Below, piece after piece: positions 40,780 through 47,060 of a stretch of DNA of 47,060 nt (positions are counted from its first letter, which is position 1; the number at the start of each line of letters is the position of its first letter). Source of the stretch: Verrucomicrobiales bacterium (GTDB lineage: Bacteria > Verrucomicrobiota > Verrucomicrobiia > Verrucomicrobiales > DEV007); contig JARGPH010000012.1 of NCBI GenBank assembly GCA_029213065.1, positions 1-47,060 on the forward strand. The letters run 5' to 3'. The notes under the pieces are model-generated. The model had not been told where the DNA came from, searched no databases, and saw nothing but the letters and a program-made list of their open reading frames with translations. Both the position numbers and the translations under genes were made by a program.

Positions 40780-43275
40780 ATGAACCGCTTGACCATCAAC
40801 TCGCTAATTGAACAGATCAAACTCGCTTCGGCTGGTGTGACCGTCGTGACCCTGACTTTTCTCAGTGGGGCTGCAACCGCTCAGGAAACGGAGACCGCTG
40901 TTGAGTCTGCCGCCTCTGCTACGGAAGCCACTGCTTCAGAATCGAATCTCGGTCCGGTCATTGATGATCAAACCGGACAGCTCGACGCGACCGTCGTCAG
41001 CTCCAGTCCTGAACCGGCCCGCGCACCGGCTCCCACTCAGACGGTCCGCCGCGCTACTGCGTCCCGCCCCGTCGAGGTTACTGTCTATGACACAATCGAA
41101 CCTGAAGTGCTCACCGGCGGAGCCGAAGAGACATTCGAACTGCCGGGCTCCGGCTTCTTTGTCACGGAAGGCGATATTCGCGATCAGAGCTACGTCAACG
41201 TGAACCGCGTTCTCGCGAAAGTTCCCGGTGTCTACACTCGCGAAGAGGATGGCGCAGGACTTTTCCCTAACATCTCCATTCGCGGGGTCGACGGAACCCG
41301 TTCCGAGAAGATCACGATCATGGAAGACGGAATCCTTCAGGCTCCCGCTCCATACGCCGCCCCGAGCGCTTACTACTCCCCTAACGTTGGTCGCATGGCC
41401 GGATTGGAAATCCTCAAAGGTTCCAGCCAGATCAAACACGGCCCGAACACCACCGGCGGCGTCATCAACTACCTCTCCACTCCGATCCCTGAGCACGAGC
41501 AATTCTACCTCCGCTCCATCTACGGATCGAACAACATGTTCCAGGCGCATTCGCACTACGGAAACACCATTCAAACTGACATCGGTAAAATCGGCTACCT
41601 CGCGGAAATCTACTACAAGCGCTCCGACGGATTCCGCACCATCGATCCGGGTCTCGGAATCCCCCGCTCCAACAACACCGGTTACACCGTGATCGAGCCT
41701 ATGATCAAATTCTCATGGGAGCCTGACACCGTCCTCGAACAGAAGTTTGAGTTCAAATACGGTTACTCTGAGAGCGATGCCGATGAAACCTACCTCGGTC
41801 TCACCGATGCCGATTTTCGTGCCGATCCCTACCGCCGCTATGCCGGTTCATTTCTCGACAACATCGCCACGGAGCAGCACCGCACCTACCTCAAATACAA
41901 CGCGGCCGTGACCGACGATCTCGATATTCAGGTGGCCGGTTATTACAATCAGTTCGAACGGGACTGGTTCAAACTCCGCCAGGTCAACGGCAGCGCACTC
42001 CACACCACGCTCGGGCCAACAGGAAATGCAGGCGACCTCGCCACTCTCAAGGGACTCGCACCCGGTATGCTCGGCTACCGCCACAACGCACGGAGCTACG
42101 AGTCATACGGAGTGCAGTTTTCAGCTGACTACCGCGTCGATACCGATGTGATCGACCACACCTTCAGCGTCGGAGTGCGCGAGCACACCGACAGCATTCG
42201 CCGCTTCCAGGAGAACACCAATGTAACGATTGGAGGCCCGACCCCGATCATCGCTGATCAGGGCCCCGGCACAGGAGGCAACCGCTACCAGGAATCCAAC
42301 GCCACCTCGGTCTGGTTTCAGGACACCATGGAAGTGGGTCGTCTCTCCGTGACACCCGGAGTTCGCTACGAGAAGGTTCGCCTTCACGCCACTGACTACG
42401 CAAGTGATGCCACCAACACGGTAACCGATACCTTCAACGGAGAGACCGAATGGTGGGTCGCCGGAGTCGGAGTGAACTACGAGCTCAGTGATACCCATTC
42501 CATCTTTGGTGGCGTTCACGAAGGCGTCGCGATTCCCAGCCCCCGCTCCATCCTCAAGAGCAACGTCGATCTCGAGCGCAGCACTTCCTACGAACTCGGC
42601 CTCAGACATCGCAGCGAAAACTTCAATGCAGAGCTCGTCGGGTTTGCCTCCGAGTTTGAAAACATCATCAGCACCTCCGCAGGTCTTGGCCTCGGTGGAC
42701 TTGCGACAAGCAATGCCGGGACCGGTTCCGTTCAGGGAATCGAGGCTCTCGCTAGCTATGATCCTTTTCAGGATCGTGCCGTTCGCATGCCTCTTTTCGT
42801 GAGCATGACCTGGACCAACACTGAGCTCGACCAGGCACTCAACTCAGGTGGTGGAGAAGACATCTACGGTGACGGAGCAGGTGGCGCGGGAATCGCCGGT
42901 GCCAATCTCCCCTACATCCCCGAGTGGAAACTCACTGCCGGCGTCGGACTCGAAACCGATGTATGGGGAATGGACCTCACCGCGACCTACGTCAGTGACA
43001 CCTTCGGAACCGCACTGAATTCACCTGTTCCGGTGACATCCTCACGTCAGGGTCTCATCGATGGCGGGGTTCTCGTGGACCTCTCCGGTTACTATCAAAT
43101 CAACGACCGCACCCGCCTCATCGGTGGCGTTCACAACGTCTTCGAAGAAGTCATGGTCACGAGCCGCATTCCTGAAGGCGCCCGTGGCAACGCACCACGC
43201 GAATTCTACATCGGATTTGAAATGCTCTGGGAGCCACGTGGATTCACTTCCGCGAAGTCACCCGTTTACAAATAA
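40780..43275 (+). CDS. TonB-dependent receptor (ferric-siderophore/FecA-like)
   Basis: 831 residues from the ATG at 40780 (MNRLTINSLIEQIKLAS), which gives a signal peptide ending near ATAQE; an upstream in-frame start would add 14 residues. An Ala/Glu-rich linker (to about 95) precedes a possible TonB box (EVTVYDTI) and the plug domain (VNVNRVLAKVPGVYTREEDG, then PNISIRGVDGTRSEKITIMEDGI). The barrel follows (GRMAGLEILKGSSQIKHGPN to the C-terminus). Resembles ferric-dicitrate FecA-type receptors; the ligand is not certain. The chain runs past the last barrel strand (EFYIGFEMLWEP) by about 14 residues and lacks a terminal aromatic. Its operator is shared with the TonB operon downstream. Confidence 0.9.
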   Translation: MNRLTINSLIEQIKLASAGVTVVTLTFLSGAATAQETETAVESAASATEATASESNLGPVIDDQTGQLDATVVSSSPEPARAPAPTQTVRRATASRPVEVTVYDTIEPEVLTGGAEETFELPGSGFFVTEGDIRDQSYVNVNRVLAKVPGVYTREEDGAGLFPNISIRGVDGTRSEKITIMEDGILQAPAPYAAPSAYYSPNVGRMAGLEILKGSSQIKHGPNTTGGVINYLSTPIPEHEQFYLRSIYGSNNMFQAHSHYGNTIQTDIGKIGYLAEIYYKRSDGFRTIDPGLGIPRSNNTGYTVIEPMIKFSWEPDTVLEQKFEFKYGYSESDADETYLGLTDADFRADPYRRYAGSFLDNIATEQHRTYLKYNAAVTDDLDIQVAGYYNQFERDWFKLRQVNGSALHTTLGPTGNAGDLATLKGLAPGMLGYRHNARSYESYGVQFSADYRVDTDVIDHTFSVGVREHTDSIRRFQENTNVTIGGPTPIIADQGPGTGGNRYQESNATSVWFQDTMEVGRLSVTPGVRYEKVRLHATDYASDATNTVTDTFNGETEWWVAGVGVNYELSDTHSIFGGVHEGVAIPSPRSILKSNVDLERSTSYELGLRHRSENFNAELVGFASEFENIISTSAGLGLGGLATSNAGTGSVQGIEALASYDPFQDRAVRMPLFVSMTWTNTELDQALNSGGGEDIYGDGAGGAGIAGANLPYIPEWKLTAGVGLETDVWGMDLTATYVSDTFGTALNSPVPVTSSRQGLIDGGVLVDLSGYYQINDRTRLIGGVHNVFEEVMVTSRIPEGARGNAPREFYIGFEMLWEPRGFTSAKSPVYK

Positions 43276-43425
43276 ACCCCTAACAGCACTTCAAAAGCGC
43301 CGTTCACCAATGACATTTGACCGTATTTTCTCCTTCGCGATGGAAGTACGGTGCGTCACCAGGGCACGCTGCCCACAGTGCTGATTCAAAGCGGGGCTTA
43401 AAAACCCTGTCATTGCATTCTACAC

Positions 43426-43464
43426 GCGACCTCAGTAAGGCCTCATCCGCCGAACTGAGGTCGC
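43426..43464 (+). terminator. Stem-loop, possible terminator after the receptor
   Basis: GCGACCTCAG (43426-43435) and CTGAGGTCGC (43455-43464) form a perfect 10-bp stem with a 19-base loop. Only a weak U stretch (TGCATTTTA) follows. Confidence 0.5.
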
Positions 43465-43511
43465 TGCATTTTAGCGCTAACTGACCTGATTCTTTCTTAA
43501 TTTTCGCTTGA

Positions 43512-43532
43512 TAATGAGACTATGTCTCATTA
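43512..43532 (+). promoter_or_regulatory. Palindromic operator upstream of the TonB energising operon
   Basis: TAATGAGAC-TAT-GTCTCATTA is a perfect 9-3-9 palindrome. It shares all but two or three bases of a 31-bp stretch with the site before the receptor. The pattern of the promoter-like TTGATA/GATAAT around it suggests repression. Probably an iron-responsive (Fur-type) operator. Confidence 0.65.
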
Positions 43533-43553
43533 GTGATTAGGAGGTCGAGATTA

Positions 43554-43591
43554 CGGGAGCAGTTCCGTCATTTCCAGTGGCAAGGCTCCCG
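43554..43591 (+). other. Stem-loop in the leader of the TonB operon
   Basis: CGGGAGC (43554-43560) and GCTCCCG (43585-43591), loop of 24, lie between the operator and the DUF3450 start. An AGGAGG at 43539 has no standard start codon at the right distance. Confidence 0.35.
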
Positions 43592-43662
43592 AAGAGAGGA
43601 ACAGCACCCCGGCCATTCTTAACACAATCAGCTCACGCCAAAGCACCGCCATCGGCAGTTTC

Positions 43663-44460
43663 ATGCACCCAACCTTTCTACCTTCCATTCACCTCACCGT
43701 TTCAGGGATTTGCCTGGTGGCATTTCTCATTGCCGGCAGTCTGAGCGCGTCCGCTCAGGATCGCAAAAAAGCAGCCCCTGAGGTGATCCAAACCAAACTG
43801 CAGGAATGGGTTAAAACGAAGCAGATCCTCGGAGAGGAAAAAGCAGCGTGGGAAGAGGAGAACGCAACCCTTTCCCAATTGAACGAGATTCGTAATCGCG
43901 AACTCGAGCAGCTCAAAGAATTCACCGAAGCCGCCCGCACCCGTGCTGCTGAGCTCGACAAGCAACTCTCGGGATTCACCGAAGAGCGCGAATCGCTGAA
44001 GGAGTGGCGTCGCAAACTGCAGAGCCTCGTCAATGGATGGGAAGAGCAAATTCAGACAAGCAGCCATCTCTTTCCCGCCCCCCTTCGCAACAAAGTTGAG
44101 GAATCACTCCTTCGCATCGAGGAAGCGGATCCTGAGCGCCCCCTCCAACAACGCACCCGCGACGTCCTTCTCATCTCGCAGGCCTACCTCGACTTCCAGA
44201 ACGTTTTCACGATCGATTCTGAAGTGCGCCAAATCAATGGTGAAGCTCGCTCCGTCGACGTGCTTTACCTGGGAATGAGCAAGGCCTGGTTCGTCGACGC
44301 CTCCGGTCGCTACGGAGGAAGTGGTGCCCCCACTCCTGAAGGCTGGCAGTGGACCGAAAACAACAAACTCGCCGCCACCATTCGCGAAGCCATTGAGGTT
44401 CAGGCCCGCCGCACTCCTCCCGTTCTTGTAACACTTCCCCTTTCCCAGCAGGCGAAATGA
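43663..44460 (+). CDS. DUF3450 protein of a TonB system
   Basis: 265 residues. A signal peptide (ends near SASAQ) precedes a long coiled coil (about 40-130, EEKAAWEEENATLSQLNEIRNRELEQLKEF and on) and a compact C-terminal part with VDVLYLGMSKAWFVDASGRYGG. Proteobacterial DUF3450 proteins sit first in operons with TtpC, ExbB, ExbD and TonB, and this gene has the same neighbours in the same order. It is periplasmic, probably a structural partner of the TtpC-like protein. Its stop overlaps the next start by 4 nt. Confidence 0.8.
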   Translation: MHPTFLPSIHLTVSGICLVAFLIAGSLSASAQDRKKAAPEVIQTKLQEWVKTKQILGEEKAAWEEENATLSQLNEIRNRELEQLKEFTEAARTRAAELDKQLSGFTEERESLKEWRRKLQSLVNGWEEQIQTSSHLFPAPLRNKVEESLLRIEEADPERPLQQRTRDVLLISQAYLDFQNVFTIDSEVRQINGEARSVDVLYLGMSKAWFVDASGRYGGSGAPTPEGWQWTENNKLAATIREAIEVQARRTPPVLVTLPLSQQAK

Positions 44461-45833
44461 AATTGATTCTCACCACTCTTTTGATCATTCTCACTTCGTG
44501 TGATGTCTTGATCGCTCAGGAGCCTGCCAAGGCGGCCCCTGACCTGGACAAAGTCCTCGTCGGGATCAACGCCGATCTGAATGCCGCTTTAAAGGAACTC
44601 GCCGATCAGCGGGCTGCGATCGCGAAGGAGAAAATTCCTCTCGCCAAGACCACCAACCAGCTCTCCGCAGACCTCCGGGAAACACGTCGTCTCGCCGATC
44701 TCGCAAAGGTCAGTCGCGAAGCCGCTGCTGAGGAAGTCGCCAAACACGAGGGCGAACTCAAAGCCTGGCGCGATGAGAAAAACTACCTCGAAAGCCTCTT
44801 TCTCGACTTCCGCAAAAGCTACGAAGCGGTCAACAGCCTTCCCCGCGTCGAAGCGAGCCGCGAGACACTGAACCAGGCCGATTTTGAAGGACGCTCCAAG
44901 CTCATTACCGAAACACTCAACCGGCTCAACGCCGCTGAAGCGGTTTCACCGATTCCCGGTTCGGCCCTTTCCGAAGAAGGCGTCCTCGTCGAAGGAACCT
45001 TTGCCGAGGTCGGTCCGATCAGCTGGTTCGTTTCCGCTGACAAAAAGCTCGCCGGACTCGTCACAACCGGGGATCAACTTCAGCCGGAAGTTGTCACCGC
45101 CGGAAACTCAGCCGAATCGATCGAGGCCCTCTTGAACGGCGAAGAGGCCGGTCTCACTTTTGACCCCACTCTCGGCTCTGCGCTGGCCATGGTTGAGACA
45201 AAACCATCGCTCATCGAGCACATTGGAAAGGGCGGCTTCTGGATTTACCCGATTTTGTTCCTCGGCCTTATCGCGCTCCTCGTTGCAATTGGGAAGTGGC
45301 TCCAACTTTCGCGAATTCGCGAGGTTCGCCCTGCGGCTGTACAATCGGTAATCGACGCGCTGAACAGGGATAAAGTTGAAGAGGCCCGCGAACAGGTCAG
45401 TGCCATGAAGCACCCCTCCCGAAAAATCCTCACCCGGGGCATTGATGCCTACAGCGAGGACAAGTCGGTTTCCCGTGAAGATCTTGAGGAGCAACTCTTC
45501 GAACGTTTCCTCGAATCCCAGCCCCCGCTGCAAAGCTGGCTTCCACTCATTGCGATTGCCTCCGCGACCGCCCCGCTTCTCGGTTTGTTAGGGACCGTTA
45601 CCGGAATGATCGAAACATTCCGCATGATCAACATCTTCGGAACCGGTGATGCCAAATCGCTCGCCTCGGGTATTTCGGAGGCACTCGTGACCACTGAGTT
45701 CGGTCTCGTCGTCGCGATTCCCGCTCTGATTCTCCACGCGCTGCTTTCCCGCAAGGTTTCCGCGGTCAAAGCGAATATGGAAATGACAAGCCTCGCCTTT
45801 CTCAACGGAATTGATTCCAGCGAAACAAAGTAA
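44457..45833 (+). CDS. TtpC-like ExbB/TolQ/MotA-type proton-channel protein with a long N-terminal extension
   Basis: 458 residues. A signal-like N-terminus is followed by a periplasmic helical extension of about 240 residues (LADQRAAIAKEKIPLAKTTNQL and on), then the ExbB domain: a membrane helix at about 265-285 (WIYPILFLGLIALLVAIGKW), a cytoplasmic region, and two further helices (APLLGLLGTVTGMIETFRMI and LVTTEFGLVVAIPALILHAL). The GLLGTVTGM signature is conserved. In Vibrio, TtpC has this build and is required by the TonB2 system. It is coupled to DUF3450 (4 nt overlap) and to ExbB (2 nt gap). Confidence 0.85.
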   Translation: MKLILTTLLIILTSCDVLIAQEPAKAAPDLDKVLVGINADLNAALKELADQRAAIAKEKIPLAKTTNQLSADLRETRRLADLAKVSREAAAEEVAKHEGELKAWRDEKNYLESLFLDFRKSYEAVNSLPRVEASRETLNQADFEGRSKLITETLNRLNAAEAVSPIPGSALSEEGVLVEGTFAEVGPISWFVSADKKLAGLVTTGDQLQPEVVTAGNSAESIEALLNGEEAGLTFDPTLGSALAMVETKPSLIEHIGKGGFWIYPILFLGLIALLVAIGKWLQLSRIREVRPAAVQSVIDALNRDKVEEAREQVSAMKHPSRKILTRGIDAYSEDKSVSREDLEEQLFERFLESQPPLQSWLPLIAIASATAPLLGLLGTVTGMIETFRMINIFGTGDAKSLASGISEALVTTEFGLVVAIPALILHALLSRKVSAVKANMEMTSLAFLNGIDSSETK

Positions 45834-45835
45834 TC

Positions 45836-46417
45836 ATGCCGGACCTGCAAGCCATCCTTAATGACATCAGAGCCCTCATTCATGAGGGAGGATGGGTCTT
45901 TGTCTCCCTCGTAATACTCGCGTTCGCGATCGCCTTTGCTCTGGTCTCACTCTGGACCGCGATGCGTCTCCCCGACGCCCCTTTCATCTCATCACGAGAC
46001 TGGCTTTCCCTCCTTAAGCAAACCTCAGAAAGCGAAGCGCTCAAAAAGAAACTCAACGATCGCCTTCCTGCCAATGCAGACCGTTCGCGCCAGCTTCAGG
46101 AAATTGCTCAACGCCTCTTTTCCAAACAGGAGCGCCGCTTCGCCTTTATCCTCATCAGTTCGGCCCCGTTGATCGGCCTCCTCGGAACCGTCTCCGGGAT
46201 GTTCACGACCTTTCACGGAATGTCGAGCAGCTCCGCCGGAGCTCCTATCGACGTGATCTCTCGCGGCATTTCGGAAGCGCTCATCACCACGCAAACGGGC
46301 CTCGTTATCGGAGTTCCGACCTACATCGTCTGCGCCTGGCTCAAGAGTCGCTACGACGAACTGGTCCTGCATTTCAGCCAGCTCGAATCTCAACTTTTAC
46401 AGGATCACTCCAGCTAA
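45836..46417 (+). CDS. exbB: ExbB proton-channel subunit
   Basis: 193 residues, a typical stand-alone ExbB. One membrane helix lies at about 18-40 (WVFVSLVILAFAIAFALVSLW) and two more follow a cytoplasmic stretch: LISSAPLIGLLGTVSGMFTTF and LITTQTGLVIGVPTYIVCAW. The LLGTVSGM motif and the TT in LITTQTG are family marks. ExbB with ExbD uses the proton gradient to drive TonB. A second ExbB-type protein, the TtpC-like one, precedes it. Confidence 0.93.
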   Translation: MPDLQAILNDIRALIHEGGWVFVSLVILAFAIAFALVSLWTAMRLPDAPFISSRDWLSLLKQTSESEALKKKLNDRLPANADRSRQLQEIAQRLFSKQERRFAFILISSAPLIGLLGTVSGMFTTFHGMSSSSAGAPIDVISRGISEALITTQTGLVIGVPTYIVCAWLKSRYDELVLHFSQLESQLLQDHSS

Positions 46418-46420
46418 CCA

Positions 46421-46834
46421 ATGGCACGACGATTTCAGCGCTTCGGGGAACCCTCCGCAGATTCGACCGGGGAAATCAATATCTCCCCCCTCATCGATGT
46501 GGTTTTCATTCTCCTCATCTTTTTCATTGTCACGACGGTGTTTGTCGAAGAAACCGGCGTGGAGATTTCGAAACCGCGTGCCGCCACTCAACAGGATCTG
46601 GAAAAGGAAAGCATTCTCATCGGTATCACCCCTGCCGGGCAGGTCTTCTACGGTGGACGTGAAATCGGAGTCAGCGGCGTGCGTGGTGTCGTCGGCCGCT
46701 TGCTCAAAGAAGATTCTTCCCCCGTCATCATTCAAGCCGATCGAGCGACCCCTACCGAGTCCACCGTAGCGGTTCTCGACGAGGCAAAACTCGCAGGAGC
46801 CAAACAGGTTTTCGTATCCACCGTCGATGAATAA
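46421..46834 (+). CDS. exbD: ExbD subunit
   Basis: 137 residues. One membrane helix lies at about 25-45 ([21 protein letters not shown]); the Asp in LIDVVF is the essential protonated residue of ExbD/TolR. The periplasmic part follows ([19 protein letters not shown]). It forms the proton channel with ExbB. The stop overlaps the tonB start by 8 nt. Confidence 0.94.
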   Translation: MARRFQRFGEPSADSTGEINISPLIDVVFILLIFFIVTTVFVEETGVEISKPRAATQQDLEKESILIGITPAGQVFYGGREIGVSGVRGVVGRLLKEDSSPVIIQADRATPTESTVAVLDEAKLAGAKQVFVSTVDE

Positions 46835-47060
46835 AGCACTCCATATCGCGGGACACCCCGTTTTGAGAATTCTCCTCGCGCTCATCGCGACGGTCGGATT
46901 GCTCATCTTCCTTTCCGTGATCCGCCTCTACAAAAATGAGCCCACCGAGACGCTTTCTCTGAGGACGCTGAACACAATGCCGCCGGCGAGTCTCCCCGCG
47001 CCTCCGCCCCCACCGGTCGAGCAGCCGCCGCCGCCTCCCGAAATGAAGGAGCTGCCAAAA
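46827..47060 (+). CDS. tonB: TonB, N-terminal part (runs off the window)
   Basis: The first 78 codons only. A basic N-terminus leads into one membrane helix (about 13-33, [20 protein letters not shown]). A Pro-rich periplasmic linker begins at about 51 ([20 protein letters not shown]). The C-terminal receptor-binding domain lies beyond the edge. The start overlaps exbD by 8 nt (ATGAATAA). Identity rests on position, topology and the proline stretch. Confidence 0.8.
   Translation, partial: MNKALHIAGHPVLRILLALIATVGLLIFLSVIRLYKNEPTETLSLRTLNTMPPASLPAPPPPPVEQPPPPPEMKELPK

Noticed and set aside
43538-43662. Leader peptide after the AGGAGG at 43539
   Set aside because: No ATG, GTG or TTG lies at a suitable distance; only an ATT that opens an unremarkable out-of-phase frame.

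Overview
The window looks like a chromosomal stretch of a Verrucomicrobiota bacterium, or a close PVC relative. The evidence is a 51-residue small basic protein of the Chlamydiae/Verrucomicrobia/Planctomycetes type, a Planctomycete-type cytochrome c (PSCyt1) fused to leucine-rich repeats, a Tat-exported Gfo/Idh/MocA oxidoreductase, a PPi-type phosphofructokinase beside pyruvate phosphate dikinase, and a dcw cluster without mraZ. Genus cannot be set from sequence alone. The base composition is moderately GC-rich and gene density is high. No insertion sequence, prophage or CRISPR array was seen.

Layout. 1-1970 (minus): the start of infB and all of nusA, with a promoter and an early intrinsic terminator in the nusA leader. 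2028-2856: a HAD phosphatase and tRNA-Lys(TTT). 2911-6287: a methyltransferase between two FemAB/CelD-like GNAT acyltransferases. 6320-17017 (minus): a compact dcw operon read rsmH, ftsL, ftsI, murE, murF, mraY, murD, a LysM membrane protein, ftsW. 17305-19983: three envelope proteins of unknown role. 20354-21700: the Gfo/Idh oxidoreductase. 21869-24356: the small basic protein, an RsuA/RluB pseudouridine synthase, an L,D-transpeptidase and moaC. 24393-28579 (minus): VOC, FAH, a transglutaminase-like protein, a ZnuA-like lipoprotein/binding protein and a truncated hemoglobin. 28804-32534: fasciclin, DoxX-like, HEAT-like, PSCyt1-LRR and a coiled-coil protein. 32694-37098: PPi-PFK and PPDK. 37465-40559: an RsuA-type synthase, modA, modB, a VOC protein and a small membrane protein. 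40780-47060: a TonB-dependent receptor and a TonB energising operon (DUF3450, TtpC-like ExbB, ExbB, ExbD, TonB) that runs off the end.

How the parts work together. The dcw operon supplies UDP-MurNAc-pentapeptide assembly (MurE has the DNPR motif for meso-diaminopimelate) and the FtsW/FtsI/FtsL septal synthase. The L,D-transpeptidase and LysM protein act on the same wall. PPi-PFK and PPDK form the two PPi-linked, reversible steps of a PPi-saving glycolysis. The receptor and the TonB operon each follow nearly the same palindrome (TGAGAC-N3-GTCTCA in both), so they probably form one co-regulated uptake system, most likely for iron.

Most worth a second look: the shared operator; the lysine-rich histone-H1-like tails at both ends of PPDK; the nusA leader terminator; a family of 22-bp tandem units found in two intergenic regions; the LysM gene inside dcw; and modAB without modC.
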